Source: Dipylidium caninum (taxonomy: Eukaryota; Platyhelminthes; Cestoda; Cyclophyllidea; Dipylidiidae). From it: a stretch of DNA of 64,000 nt. Within the stretch, counting starts at the first letter, position 1. Each line of letters starts with the position of its first letter. A program made the position numbers and the translations under genes. The stretch spans positions 186,001 to 250,000 of the forward strand of contig QEYB01001427.1 of assembly GCA_017562135.1 (NCBI GenBank). Direction: 5' to 3'. Under the pieces are notes generated by a model, which was not told the origin of the DNA, did no database searches, and was given only the letters and a program-made list of their open reading frames with translations. Below are positions 46,701 through 56,692 of the stretch, in pieces.

Positions 46701-49185
46701 CTCTGTGCGATCTCAACAGTGTTTCTCTTGCCACGGTCTCCTTAATCAAACCTCGAGCCAACTCATTATTTCTTCCCCGGCCCTTGTATGAACTGCTCCT
46801 TCGGCCACTGGGTGTAGCCCCTCTTGCCCTTCCGGCGTCCGGATGTGGGAGCGACTGCATTGCACACCATCTACCCGTGCAGGAGTCGACCCGCAGTCAG
46901 TTTGTGGGGTTTCCGCCAGTCATTCGCCATGACGCTGTGCGAATAGGCAGGGGAGGGTGGAGTCCGCGCCGTCTGACCCACACCTCAAAACGAAGGGCAT
47001 TTTTCTGCCTGCGTGGAAACTTTTAGACCCTCCTCCCATCGTCCCACTGTGTTTCGGCCGAGAGGAAGCTGTCGTCTGACAGTGCGTCGCCGTTTCAAAC
47101 AGTCCTCGAGATGGCGACTTCCAAACACGCCCCACGGAGGTGACGGCTTGAGTCAGGACACATCCTGCGTTGTCTGTGACGTCCGATCGTCTGACTCTGC
47201 CCCCCTCCCGCCCCCGCCCCCCCACGCCCCACCACTTTTCCGCACCTGGCGGTTGCAAGAGGAAGACGTGCATTTTGCATCGGTGTATGGTCAATTTGGT
47301 TCTTGGATATCATCTTTTAAAAATGATGTTTTCTTTCAGGGAGCATCTCGTCGAATGGAGGGGAAAAAGGCGGCACCCTCTTCGCCTCCTCAAAACTCGC
47401 GGAGGGGAGTTCTGGTCTGCTCTTCGGCAGTTCTCCGCCTCCGCCGCCACCACCGTCGTCTCTAATGCTAACACGTCGTCTCTACAGCACGTTAACAATG
47501 TCAGCAAGTAGGTTCACCCCGCCCCCCCCCCGCCGGCTCGTCTGCCCTCCCGCCCCCTCGGTGTGGAGGATGGGCTGTTGAGACCGAATGGCGACGTAGG
47601 GAATTCGCGTTGGGGAGGAAGGCGGGGCTGCGCTCGCTTAACCGAAACCCTAATTTCTCTCCCACCGACCTGCTTGAGCCGCCTCCTAGGCGCTTTGCGT
47701 GGCAACCTGGAGGGGATCATCCGTCTTGTGACATTTCATCAAGCGTCGTCACTCGGGTGTTTCACCGCATCCTCCGGTCGGCTGCCCGAGGGATTGTCTC
47801 TCATTCCCAGTCTGTCCGTGTGCCGCTGGTTCTCTCTCACTCCGCATCCCTCCCCGGCCGACGACCTCTCGTCCACCGCCGCCCGTCACGCGGCCGGCTC
47901 AGGAGCCCCTTCTCCCCTTTGCCCGTGCCACGCCGCCATTCCCCTCTTTCTCCTTTCTCCCCGAGCTCCCACCCACTGATCGTTTGCTCGTTTTGTGTTA
48001 GCCTCTTCGCAATGTCCACGTTTGGATTGGGCACCTCCTCCTCCTCCGCGGCCTCCTCCACCACCACCACCGCCGCCGCCGCCGCTCCGACGAACGTCTT
48101 TGGGAAGCCGGCCAGTGCAGCCGCCGCTTTGCCCATGAACAGCTCCAACGGTAGACCATCACGCCCGCGTTGGGCATTCACACTCACCTTAATTCAACTT
48201 TTTAGTCCCTGCGCGTAACCTCTTCGGTGCCTCAACATCCTCCTCCACAACCGGAAGCTTCGGCGCAACTACGAAAGCAGGCAGTCTGTTCGGTCCTTCG
48301 ACACTGACCGCTGCCTCCGGCGGGCTTTTCGGCAGTCAGACGACTACCACCGCCTCGGCCAGCAGCGGGGCTGGCGGCCTCTTCAGCGGAGGCGGTGGCT
48401 TCTTCAGCAACTCCCCCGCCGCTCCCAGCGCCCCCCTTTTTGGCGGCCCCGCCTTCGGCAGTAGTGGCGGCAGCACCGGCGGACTGTTCGGCCTCTCGAC
48501 GGCCTCGGCTCCCACCACTGGCGGGTTCGGTGCCGCGCCGAGTTTCGGAGCGCCTGCAGTCTTTGGCGGCAGCCCCTTCGGCGGCGTGGTCGGAAGCGCT
48601 GGTCCCTCTGCCTCTGGCGTTGGCAACACCACCGGTGCCGGTGGGCTTTTTGCCTCGTGAGTAGACTCTCCCCCTCCTCTCCTCTCTCCTTCCCCCCCGC
48701 TTTTATCACACCCAGGAACAATTTCCACGGTTGTGATGGGCGAGAGATGGAGGGAGAAGGAGGGAGAACGGTGATGGTCTCACAGCTCTGACTGTTAAAA
48801 GTCAAAATTTTCGCGTGATATATGGCTTATTTGGCCACTTTTGGCCCGCCTTTCCCCTTCTTATTTGAATAATGTCTTTAATCACCGATACCATAAATTT
48901 TCTTATTTTTTCTCCTATCAAGCCTCGGCAGCTCCGCGGGTGGCGTAAGCTTCGGTGGTCTTGCAAACGCAGCTTCTCAACAGGCGCCAACTCTCTTTGT
49001 TCGGCAAGTTTCTTTCCCTTTTTCCTGTCCACCAGAATGGCTGGACGCTGCCTCTGCTGGAACTGCCCGTAGCGCTATGAGACGCATTGACATCGGAGCA
49101 CCATGCGGCACTGCTCCAAAGCCTAATTGGACTCTTCTCTCTCCCCGCAGGCTCGAGTCCCTCGTTCACCCAGCGTCGGGCCTGA
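34759..49185 (+). CDS. NUP214: Nucleoporin Nup214/CAN
   Basis: This is a cytoplasmic-face nuclear pore protein needed for mRNA and protein export. The N-terminal part (exons from 34759, 35111 and 35345, then 36776-36971 and 37956-38391) reads as the beta-propeller; the segment CLSWSPKGKQLALVV matches the family. A coiled-coil region follows (39706-40320 and from about 40410), with AASHFSKALRSQADTSAQAW and later helices, as expected for the Nup88/Nup62-binding segment. From 38.7 kb on come Ser/Thr/Pro-rich linkers, then from 43.1 kb an FG domain of tiny exons. The last long exon (about 48209-48657) carries many LFG, GFG and SFG motifs. The C-terminus continues as GGVSFGGLANAASQQAPTL and, after a further exon, SSPSFTQRRA with stop 49183-49185. 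Nearly all introns are phase 1. Uncertain points: the propeller between 36.97 and 37.95 kb, joining at 47.5-48.0 kb, and the final junction, where a TTT run at 48996-48998 and a GC donor leave the frame one base off. Confidence 0.88.
39038..39057. repeat. 8-bp hairpin, TACTTAAA family, in NUP214 intron
   Basis: TACTTAAA (39038-39045) and TTTAAGTA (39050-39057) are perfect complements around the 4-base loop ACAA. Arm sequence and loop length match the core of the hairpin at 728-755. It lies in a short intron between two NUP214 exons. A lone TTTAAGTAACT occurs again near 39327. Confidence 0.6.
43098..46613 (+). repeat. NUP214: Tandem array of FG micro-exons in NUP214
   Basis: About 25 exons lie in 3.5 kb, mostly 33-54 bases long and separated by introns of about 60-150 bases. 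Almost every one begins inside a Gly (or Ala/Asp) codon and ends on the first base of the Gly of an FG dipeptide, so donors read TTCG or TTTG before GT. Examples: GKSSESIAGGLFG, GQSTTGAAQAKGSLFG, GQATPPSTQAGGLFG, GSSTTMTTGLFG, GQSPPQSGGLFG and GQAASGTAPSPGGLFG. All are phase 1-1 and a multiple of three long, so any can be skipped or duplicated without a frameshift. One candidate at 45618-45650 lacks a good donor. The similarity suggests growth by exon duplication. Confidence 0.85.
46614..47339 (+). other. Long intron inside the NUP214 FG domain
   Basis: This 0.7-kb gap separates the last short FG exon (ending 46613) from the exon at 47340-47507. It is GC-rich and includes poly-C runs near 47200-47225. 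I see no FG-type exon with good splice sites inside it, although its size would accommodate several. Confidence 0.45.
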
Positions 49186-50024
49186 TGCCCTCGTTCCTCC
49201 GGTGGCGACAGGCGTCACAGCTGTGGCAGAAGCATCGCCAGAACGGTGCATCCTCCTCGCCTCCATGACACGCGTTCCGCTCCCTCCGCCACCAACCTCG
49301 AGTCGCCTTCCCGTTCCCTCGTCCCCAACACTTTTGTTAAATGGACCATCGTGAGGCAAATTCGAATAAAACACCTTCTCCCCTTTGCCCTCCTCCACTC
49401 CGCTTGTTCTGCCTGTGTTGATTGGCCGCTTTTGTGCTCCGAGCTGTCCTGTTGCCTCTTGGTCGCGAGGAGGGGTTGGTGGCTCCGTCGTCGCCTCGTT
49501 TGGTTGCCTCCGCTCCTCCCTCTTGGTCACACAGCGGCCATTTCGCCTCCCCACTTCCCGCGTCCCGCGTTTAGGTTGTTACGCGGGTTGTGGTGGCCAG
49601 TGTGGCATTCGTCGACGTGTTGGAGACTCCACGGCGGAGCGTTGCAACGTTTAGTCACGCGGAGTGTCGTCGCAGCAGTCTTCCGTCCCGGTCGGTTGGC
49701 ATTCCACCATCTGTCCACTGGAATAGCACAGCACTTTTTCGCACTGGGTGGTTCGCGGGTTGTCTCCCTCGGCGCCGAGTCCACCATCCTCGACACCCGC
49801 GCCGGGGCGGAGAGGGGGGGGGCATTTTTGGCGTCACAGATGGCTGTTTCCCCCGTTTTCGGTTGTCAGTGGCCTCCGTCTACAGCCACAGTCGTCCAGT
49901 TGCTGTCCAGGGAATCTCACGTCCCTTCTCGCCACGGTCTGACTGGACGCCACATCGTGTCGCCCACGGGGACATCGAATTCGCGACTCGTTGACCGCTC
50001 GTGTGCTTGTTTCTTCTGTCACAG
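49186..50024. other. NUP214 3' flank and probable NTMT 5' exon region
   Basis: This lies between the NUP214 stop and the acceptor at 50021-50024 of the methyltransferase exon. The NTMT start codon should lie here, since the recognised exon begins without one. I could not choose a start exon: several GC-rich frames are open and none has a clear donor. One inverted CCAAT box (GATTGGCC) occurs near 49419. Confidence 0.35.
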
Positions 50025-50780
50025 ACGGGCAAGAGCCGGAGACGGAAGTCTGTTTCGGAGGACGAGGCGATTCACCGTCGTCGGCGGACCGAGGTTCCAC
50101 CCACCTTCTACTCCAAGGCTTCCGAGTACTGGAACAACGTGGATGCCACAGTTGATGGCATGTTGGGCGGCTTGAGCCGCGTCCACCGCCCTGACATCGC
50201 CGGCTCCGAGTCCATCCTTTCTCGTTTCGGTCCCGCCCGGCGCAACCGGGCACTCGACTGCGGCGCGGGCATCGGCCGCGTCACCAAACACCTTCTCTTG
50301 CCTCACTTCGCCGTCGTGGATATGGTTGAGATGACGCAGAAATTCCTCGACGCCTCCACAGACTACATTGGCCCGCCCGACGCTGACCGCGTAGGCAGCA
50401 AATTTTGTTGCGCTTTGCAGGATTTCACGCCTCCCGAAGGGCTCTACGACCTGATCTGGGTGCAGTGGGTAATCGGCCACCTGACGCTCCCCGCCACCGT
50501 CGACTTCCTCCGTCGATGCGTGACAGGTCTTCGGCCGTGCGACTCCGCGGAGCGGAGGTCAGTCATCGTGGTGAAGGACAACGTGTCGCCAGGCGAGGAG
50601 GCCGACTTCGACGAGGTGGACAGCAGTTTTATGCGAACACACGAGGAGTTGTTGGCGGTGTTTCAACAAGCGGGTCTTCAAGTCATGCTGGACGAGCGTC
50701 AGACCAACATGCCCTCCTACATCTGCCCCATTTACGCTTTGTACTGGCTCCTCGGGACGAACCGACTGCCTGAGGCGTAA
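50025..50780 (+). CDS. NTMT1: N-terminal Xaa-Pro-Lys methyltransferase (NTMT1/2)
   Basis: The product is a SAM-dependent enzyme that mono-, di- or trimethylates the alpha-amino group of proteins starting with X-Pro-Lys after Met removal, including RCC1 and histone-related targets. This is a single large final exon, preceded by a good acceptor (TTCTGTCACAG). Motifs: FYSKASEYWNNVDATVDGML at the substrate side, motif I LDCGAGIGRVTKHLLLP for SAM, VDMVEMTQKFL, the family-specific LQDFTPPEGLYDLIWVQWV, GHLTLPATVDFLRRC, VIVVKDNV and DEVDSSFMRTHEELLAVFQQ. The frame is intact to TAA at 50778-50780. Upstream of the fold lies a short basic Arg-rich segment (SRRRKSVSEDEAIHRRRR) that could act in nuclear targeting. 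The first exon(s) are missing from this model. NTMT1 and NTMT2 cannot be separated here. Confidence 0.9.
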   Translation, partial: TGKSRRRKSVSEDEAIHRRRRTEVPPTFYSKASEYWNNVDATVDGMLGGLSRVHRPDIAGSESILSRFGPARRNRALDCGAGIGRVTKHLLLPHFAVVDMVEMTQKFLDASTDYIGPPDADRVGSKFCCALQDFTPPEGLYDLIWVQWVIGHLTLPATVDFLRRCVTGLRPCDSAERRSVIVVKDNVSPGEEADFDEVDSSFMRTHEELLAVFQQAGLQVMLDERQTNMPSYICPIYALYWLLGTNRLPEA

Positions 50781-51382
50781 TAGCTGTTCCCTCCCGCGCT
50801 TCTTTCTTCTCTCAACGCCCTCGGCAATGACGTCGACCGCGACGCAGGGTGCTGCAGTGTCGTCAATGTGACGCTGTGGATGGCAGCCGGTTCCGTAGGG
50901 GGACGGACACTTTGCCACTGATGCGTTTCCTCTCCACCCCAGCTTGCTCGTCCTCTTTAGCCTGCAGTGCCTGTTGACTCGTCGTTGACAAGGGTATCTC
51001 AACCTTCGACTGTTCATCGCCGACAAACCTTCACAGTCGCCCAGCAGTCGGTGGCCAATTCGGCGCTCATGACGTAGAAACTTAGTTTCTTCACCATTAA
51101 ACTAAGGAATTGTGTCAAACTGGCGATAGAAACTGGGAAAGCGAAGTGGCCCTCACCTCACCTCGTAATCGAGCAAGGAAGAAAACCAAGGACGTAGGTG
51201 GAAAGTGAGAAAATACCGCTGTATTTGCCGGGGACATATGCGTGAAGAGAGGTTCTGATTAACACAAAAATACGAGAGTTGGAGCGGTGAGCAGCCTCTC
51301 ATGTCGCCTTTCTGACAAACAAGTTCAAGGAACGGGAGGATCTGGATCGAAATACGGGCCTGTGGGCTTTACTCGTGCTCCG
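50781..51382. other. Convergent 3' region
   Basis: About 600 bases between the stop of NTMT (plus) and the stop of the claudin-like gene (minus), so it should hold both 3' UTRs. No coding frame or canonical polyadenylation signal stands out. Confidence 0.5.
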
Positions 51383-52501
51383 TTAGACAGCCGAATCCTT
51401 GAGGATGTTGCCGTGCGCGGTTTCGTAGACAATCACCGGCTTTTCCTGCTGACCGCCAAGTCCGGAGAGGCTGTGCGAGTGGACCGAGTCGCTGGAGGGT
51501 GGCATTGCTTTTGTCAGAGGTATGGCCTCGGTGGGTCTTTCGCGCTGCAGGTTCTGTCGCAACCTCGCAGACGCCAAGGCGCCGGAGGTCGCGGGTTTCT
51601 CGGGCCTCGGAGGCATACCCGGAATGGTTGTTCTACTTTCACCGTAGCGAGTGAGAAGACCACTCTTGACACTGCCCAGGAGCGAGGAGATGCGAGCCGC
51701 TGGCCCGCCAACTCCACTGCCACCGGGTGTGGAGGACAGTGAGCCGGTCATGAAGAGGGACGGGACCTCGCCCAACCTGGACTCCGAGGCTGCGCCACCG
51801 GCAGGCGCCAATGGCGCGGAGGGAGGAGGCAGGTTGAGGCCTGAAGTGAAATCGGGCGGTATCTGTTGGCTGGCCAAAATTCCGCGTTCTTCCAGCAGTT
51901 TGTGGTAAATTTGTTCGCTGTAATGGGCTAACTGGTCGACGGCGAGGCAGAAAATACTGAGGAGGGTGAGAATACCTCCGGTGGCCGCGAAACCCAGTCC
52001 CCATCCGACAGTGTTTCGATCGGAGTATGGCAGCCACATGCGGTCCTTTGACATCAGCCCCATTAATATGGTGATTACGGTTAGGCAGGCGACTGGTAAC
52101 TCGTCAGCTAATGGGAGCCCTACCGACAACAAGTTGGAGGAAGATTATTGGCACGTTGGAGAGCCCGCAGAAGGCCGTCTCTATCCCTGCGGCATTCTGG
52201 AGTACGAGCAACAGCCCTCCGAGGCTGAAAATGATGTTGACTATTGATGTGATCTGAACAAAGAGGAACCAGGCTAGTGTAAATGAAGCTCAATATAGTA
52301 ATAGAATCTTACGTGGGTTAATCCAGAATCGAATGTACTTAAATTCTTGTCTAAAGACATACCAACAGCCGTCGTAGGCCTTTGAGATGTAATCTCCAGC
52401 GAATATGAAATTATCAAAGCAGGCCTCCCACAGTCCCAAGCGGACAAAGCCGCTGTTCTCGTTATTTATTGCAACAATCCAGTAAGGTGATACAAAGCTC
52501 A
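51383..52501 (-). CDS. Claudin-like four-pass membrane protein (PMP22/claudin superfamily)
   Basis: Two exons are visible: about 52501-52313 and 52273-51383 (TAA 51385-51383). The first gives SFVSPYWIV, then GLWEACFDN and YDGCWYVFRQEF, the W-GLW-C-C pattern of the first extracellular loop of claudin-type proteins. The second starts PWFLFVQITSIVNIIFSLGG (transmembrane 2), continues with IIFLQLVV, then LPVACLTVITILMGLMS (transmembrane 3), DRMWLPYSDRNTVGWGLGFA and LTLLSIFCLAV (transmembrane 4). A cytoplasmic tail of about 170 residues rich in Ser, Pro and Gly follows. The exon carrying the first membrane segment was not found. A single-base frameshift lies at CCC 52118-52120 between IIFLQLVV and LPLADELPVACL; a 16-base intron is the only other explanation and is implausible. 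Such proteins act in septate or tight-type junctions or as channel auxiliaries. The exact subfamily is unknown. Confidence 0.7.
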
Positions 52502-54110
52502 CTACGTTGAAAATATTTCGCGAAAATTGTCAACAATATCGCGAACAAGAATGATAGTCGCCATAAGCTCCTAATTCTACCGCACATTTCCGGCGTATGG
52601 TTAATAATGTGCGGTCATTTGAAAGGTTGCAGTAAATAGAGTTGGGTCACTGTGCGCTATGTAGCTTAGTTAAACAAACCCCTATGTACGTAATTATCGC
52701 TCAAGTTAGATATAAGCAATGAAATCTATGAAGTTCAATATATTCTCAAGTTTTGCGTATAAGCATGGAAGTTACTGATTGTACGAAATATCCGCTATGT
52801 TAACTAATTGGTTTTGGGTGTCTATTCTTATTTTTTCGCAGTCCCATGGCTAGTTCAAGACTCCTGTGGTGATTTAAAGACATGTATTGGGCGGCGTATA
52901 TTTAACTTTTGGTGTTTGATCTCTGTCGATCAAGTCTTTTTTGATTGCCTACCTGGAGTGCTTCATTTCCAGTCATCTTGACCTACATCTAAGATCGCCC
53001 ACTCTACATTATGACACTCTTGACCCACTTTGTTTAATTAACGGTAAAATTAGCTTTTAAACGGTGGGATCAGTGCCCCTCGTTAGACGTCTCCCGCACT
53101 TTCACGTTAGTTCCACCCTTGGCAATCTTACCGTCGATCGGGATTGGCGAGAGGATTACCTCGGTTAAATTCACCATTAGCGACCGGATTTTTAAAGTGG
53201 GAAGTTTGATAGCATCTTTTTTCATTTAGCTACCTCTATTCGCCTCGCTCCCCGCGGCCCCTGTCTCGATTTACCGGCATTTCAACAGGCAAACTTGCCT
53301 TCTCTAAGCCGCCTGAGGGTTGCACTGTATTGCAGCCATAAAATGGAATGTAGTTCGGGCCACTGCCCGTTATCCTCCCACTTCTTCAATGCACCCGATA
53401 TCAGTTCTCCTGTGCGCCGAAGCACAACTGCGGTCTCTTTACCCGATGTATCTCATTTCTCCTCCTCCTCCTCCATGGGGAGTTTGCCACAATAATGCCG
53501 TCATTTTCTCCCGACCCATTGGTGGTTTCCCTACCTCACTATCTAGCCTAAACTCCAATCTCAGATGTCGAGCAGGAGCCCAAACGGTTAAGGGATCTGT
53601 TAGGTGGTCAATGCAATCACGGTGTCATGCCACATCCAAAAGGTGAATAGTGTTTTGATTCAATGTTCACTTTTCCCACCCCCACTCCACTCCAATCAAC
53701 TCCCAACCTCTTTCAATACTCGCGGACGTTAATTTACCACATGACGATCTCGCAGTGAACTTATTTACAGACAGGAAGAATTGTTTTCATTTGTTGTTAT
53801 TCCCGTATCCTCCTGTCAAACCCTCAAGGTCGCCCCTGTCCCAGTTAAAAGACAACGTCGAGACGGAAGCGCAGGTCGTTGTGTCCACATTTCATGGATC
53901 AACTCAACCACGTCACGACCTCGATCACGACAAGGTCTTAGAGTGACACATCAGGTCGACGACTTAAGTCGAGTTCTCCTCGACAGGACTGCAAAATATT
54001 CGATGCCCTTTCTCCAAGGTTTCCGAAATTCCGCTTCACGCGGATGCACAATGACGCAGTCGCGCACCCTTGACTGACCCAGAATTTGACACACGCGGGT
54101 CGAAATGCCC
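52502..54110. other. No supported gene; may hold the first exon of the claudin-like gene
   Basis: AT-rich from 52.5 to 53.2 kb, then mixed. The minus-strand claudin-like gene needs at least one upstream exon, probably within this interval, but I could not identify it. Short plus-strand frames at 53.3-54.0 kb show no motif. Confidence 0.4.
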
Positions 54111-54240
54111 TCAGCCCATTGGTCGACGGCGCGGTGTTGACGCTACCGCGTGCACACGAGCACCACCTCAGTGAGCCAATGAGCGGCCTCGCTGCCGTGT
54201 TATGATTGGTCGACGCGTCTCTCGGCGGCCACCTCTTCCC
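54111..54240 (+). promoter_or_regulatory. CCAAT-box cluster upstream of the ankyrin gene
   Basis: ATTGG at 54118-54122, CCAAT at 54176-54180 and ATTGG at 54205-54209 lie within 92 bases, in GC-rich sequence just upstream of the ankyrin-repeat gene. An ATG at 54202 overlaps the third box, which argues that translation starts at the next in-frame ATG (54289). Confidence 0.4.
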
Positions 54241-54288
54241 TCAGACTGTGCTGAGGCCTGTCTCGAGGCGTGGAACCACGACAGGCGG

Positions 54289-56692
54289 ATGCCAGAGACG
54301 CTAAGGAGGACGGGAAATTCCGGTCGTTTGTCTGCCACGGCGGGTGAAGTGGAGGCACTGCTGCGTATACTCCGAAAGGAGCTACTGCTGGCTCTGGAGA
54401 GCGCCGACGCTGCTGTCTTCAGCATGAAGCTTCAGTGGATTTTAGAGAGTGCAGGAGAAGTTTCGGACTTGGTGCTAATGAGTGGCCTTGACTCCGATGG
54501 CAAAACAGCCCTCCACATCGCGGTTCAACGTCGGTTTGAAGAGGCGGTGAGTTCGTCAGACCACTTGACCTCTCTTTTTCCCCATTCCAACCAGCGATTG
54601 AAGCTAACTCCTGGCCTCTTGCGGCCACTTCATACCATCGTTCATGACAGCTTGACAGGTGCGTTAGGAGTCGTTCCCCTCAAATCAGGTCCCCCTTTCC
54701 ATCGCCGTGAATAGCGCCTCTGCCGACCGCTGGAGAGTAGCGCGTCTCCGGCCTCTCGACTGTCCCCGCAACGTGTTTCCTGGGCGGATGCGGTCTTCTG
54801 TCACGCAGCATCGCATGTCGACGGACACAGTTAGCCAAGACGCTACAGCGTCTCCATCGGAGCGTGGATCTGTCTTCATTGTGCCGCGGATTTTTGGCAC
54901 TTCCGAGAGCTCTCGAAGGATCCGATCGTCCCTCAGGCTCTGTCAGTTGAGCCGTAAACTCCGGCCTTCTGTCGGGAGGGACTTCGGGCTCTTTGTGCAT
55001 CTCTTCAGTGGACGCTCACTTGATCAGTTCAGTCCAAAGTCTGTGAATTGACGCTCTTCATCGCACGCTTCTTCTCACTCACCGAAATACATTAGTTTAC
55101 GCGGACTGTTGAGAACGTTCATAGTCCATAGAAAAAGTCGGCATTGCCTGTCGCGGGGCGCGGACCAGCCAGTAGGGCGTCCGAGCAGGGACGGGGGACG
55201 GACGCCCGGTCGGAGACGGGGAAGAAGGCCGCCGGGGGGTGAGGGGGCGGCAGCGTGCGGCGCTGTGGAGCTCCTGACCAACTCTCTTTCTCGTCTCAAG
55301 GTGAAACTGCTGGTCGCGTCGGGCAAAGTGGACCTCCTCGCAACCGCCGGCGACGGCGGGTGGAGCGCACTGCACACCGCGGTGGAGGTGGGCGACGTCG
55401 GCCTGGTGCGAGCGCTTCTCCCCACGCGCGGCTCCGGCCTCGCGCCCCATCGCGTCCTGGCCGCGCTGAAGCAGCCCACCGCCTCCCGTTCTGCCCCCAC
55501 CGCACTCCATATGGCGGTCCGACGGAGCAGCGCCGCCTGTGCCGTGGTGCTCCTGCAGGCGGCGAACGAACTTCTCCGTGGGCAACCGCGCAGACGGACG
55601 CCGTCGGCGGGCGAGGAGACGCAGGAAGAGGAGGAAGAGGAGGATGAGGTGCTGGTGGTGGCAGCGGCGGCGCGAGTCGAGCGGCAGGAGAAAGGCGACT
55701 TCCATGGCCAGGCGGGCGAGGGCTCGAGGCGGCTGAACAGGCTGAGAGACAGGAACGGGGACACACCGCTGCACTGCGCCGTAAGGACCAACAAGTGCGT
55801 TCCGCGTGCGTCTGTGGTGAGCTCGACGTCCTCTCCTTCCGCCCGTCGACCGTACTCCCGCTCTGGCGGGGCACTGAAGTCGGCGAGGATTGTTGAGCGT
55901 TGGCTGCCCCGCCCCCACGTCGGCCAGACGTCCTCGTGCTCACATCTCAGCGCGGATGTTGCGTGCTTCAGCTACGCCATGGCCCGACTGCTCTGCTCCT
56001 ACGGCGCCCGTCCACGCCACTCGCACAACTGCCTCGGCCAGACGCCCCTGGCGCTGGCCAAGTACGTCCTCCGCAACTCCAAGATGACCAGGCTGCTGGC
56101 GAGCTTTTCGCCGTCGGCCACCACCGGATGCCTCGAGGACGACGTCGAGGAGGAAGGCGAGGCGGCCGAGGCCGCGTGGTGTCTGAGGGACTCCGCGGAG
56201 GAGTCGGCGGGCGGCGGAGGGCGCAGGAGGCGGCAGCCAACCTCGACCGCTGCAGAACCGCCGAGTCCGGCCAAGACGGGGGCGGCGAGTCGAGGCAGCG
56301 TGGCGGGGAGGCCCTACCTCCATCGCGAGGTCAAGTCCGTCCTTCCCCAAGGTGAGGCGAGCTTTCTGCGCCTCAGGCGACGTGAGTTTAGTCTGTCCGC
56401 ACGCGGCGATAGCGGCTCTCCTCGGTGGGCGGATGGGAATTTGAGTGGGAAATCTGAGCTCCACCCACTGCCACCACCGTGTGTGAACGCCCTCACGAGT
56501 GCCGAGGCGTCCTTCGTCGAGTTGTCGGTTCGTCGTCGGAGTAAGTCCGACTTGATGGGCCTGGTGGCGGGCACGCCGAGGCGTCGGAGGGCGCGGGAGA
56601 CACGTCCACGTTGGGCCGCCTTCTTGGGAGTGACGGACTCCCGAAGAGCCGCCCAGACACCAACTGGGTGCCACTCGGTTGCTTCCTACTAG
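54289..56692 (+). CDS. Ankyrin-repeat protein
   Basis: Exons 54289-54546, 55301-55794 and 55972-56692 (TAG) join in phase. The first junction (RRFEEA then VKLLVASG) completes an ankyrin repeat. Repeats seen in order: DGKTALHIAVQRR, GGWSALHTAVEVGDVGLVRA, APTALHMAVRRSSAACAVVL, NGDTPLHCAVRTNNYAMARL and LGQTPLALAKYVLRNSKMTR. A Glu-rich insert (about 55610-55650) separates repeats three and four. The 177-base intron 55795-55971 is a multiple of three and open, so it could be retained. Removing it gives a repeat of normal 33-34 residue spacing. About 200 C-terminal residues are Ser/Arg/Gly-rich and without domain. The number of repeats recalls IkappaB/Bcl-3 proteins, but no DSG-type degron is visible, so I do not assign it. 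More exons downstream in 56.7-57.6 kb are possible. Confidence 0.7.

Noticed and set aside
34759..49185. NUP98 instead of NUP214 because of the many LFG motifs
   Set aside because: The N-terminal propeller with SWSPKGKQLA and the central coiled coil belong to Nup214; no Nup98 autoproteolytic domain is present.
55795..55971. Reading the ankyrin gene straight through this stretch
   Set aside because: The frame is open (177 bases), but removing it gives a correctly spaced ankyrin repeat with good splice sites, so it is better read as an intron.
54289..56692. Assignment of the ankyrin protein as IkappaB
   Set aside because: Repeat number fits, but no phosphodegron or other specific motif is visible.
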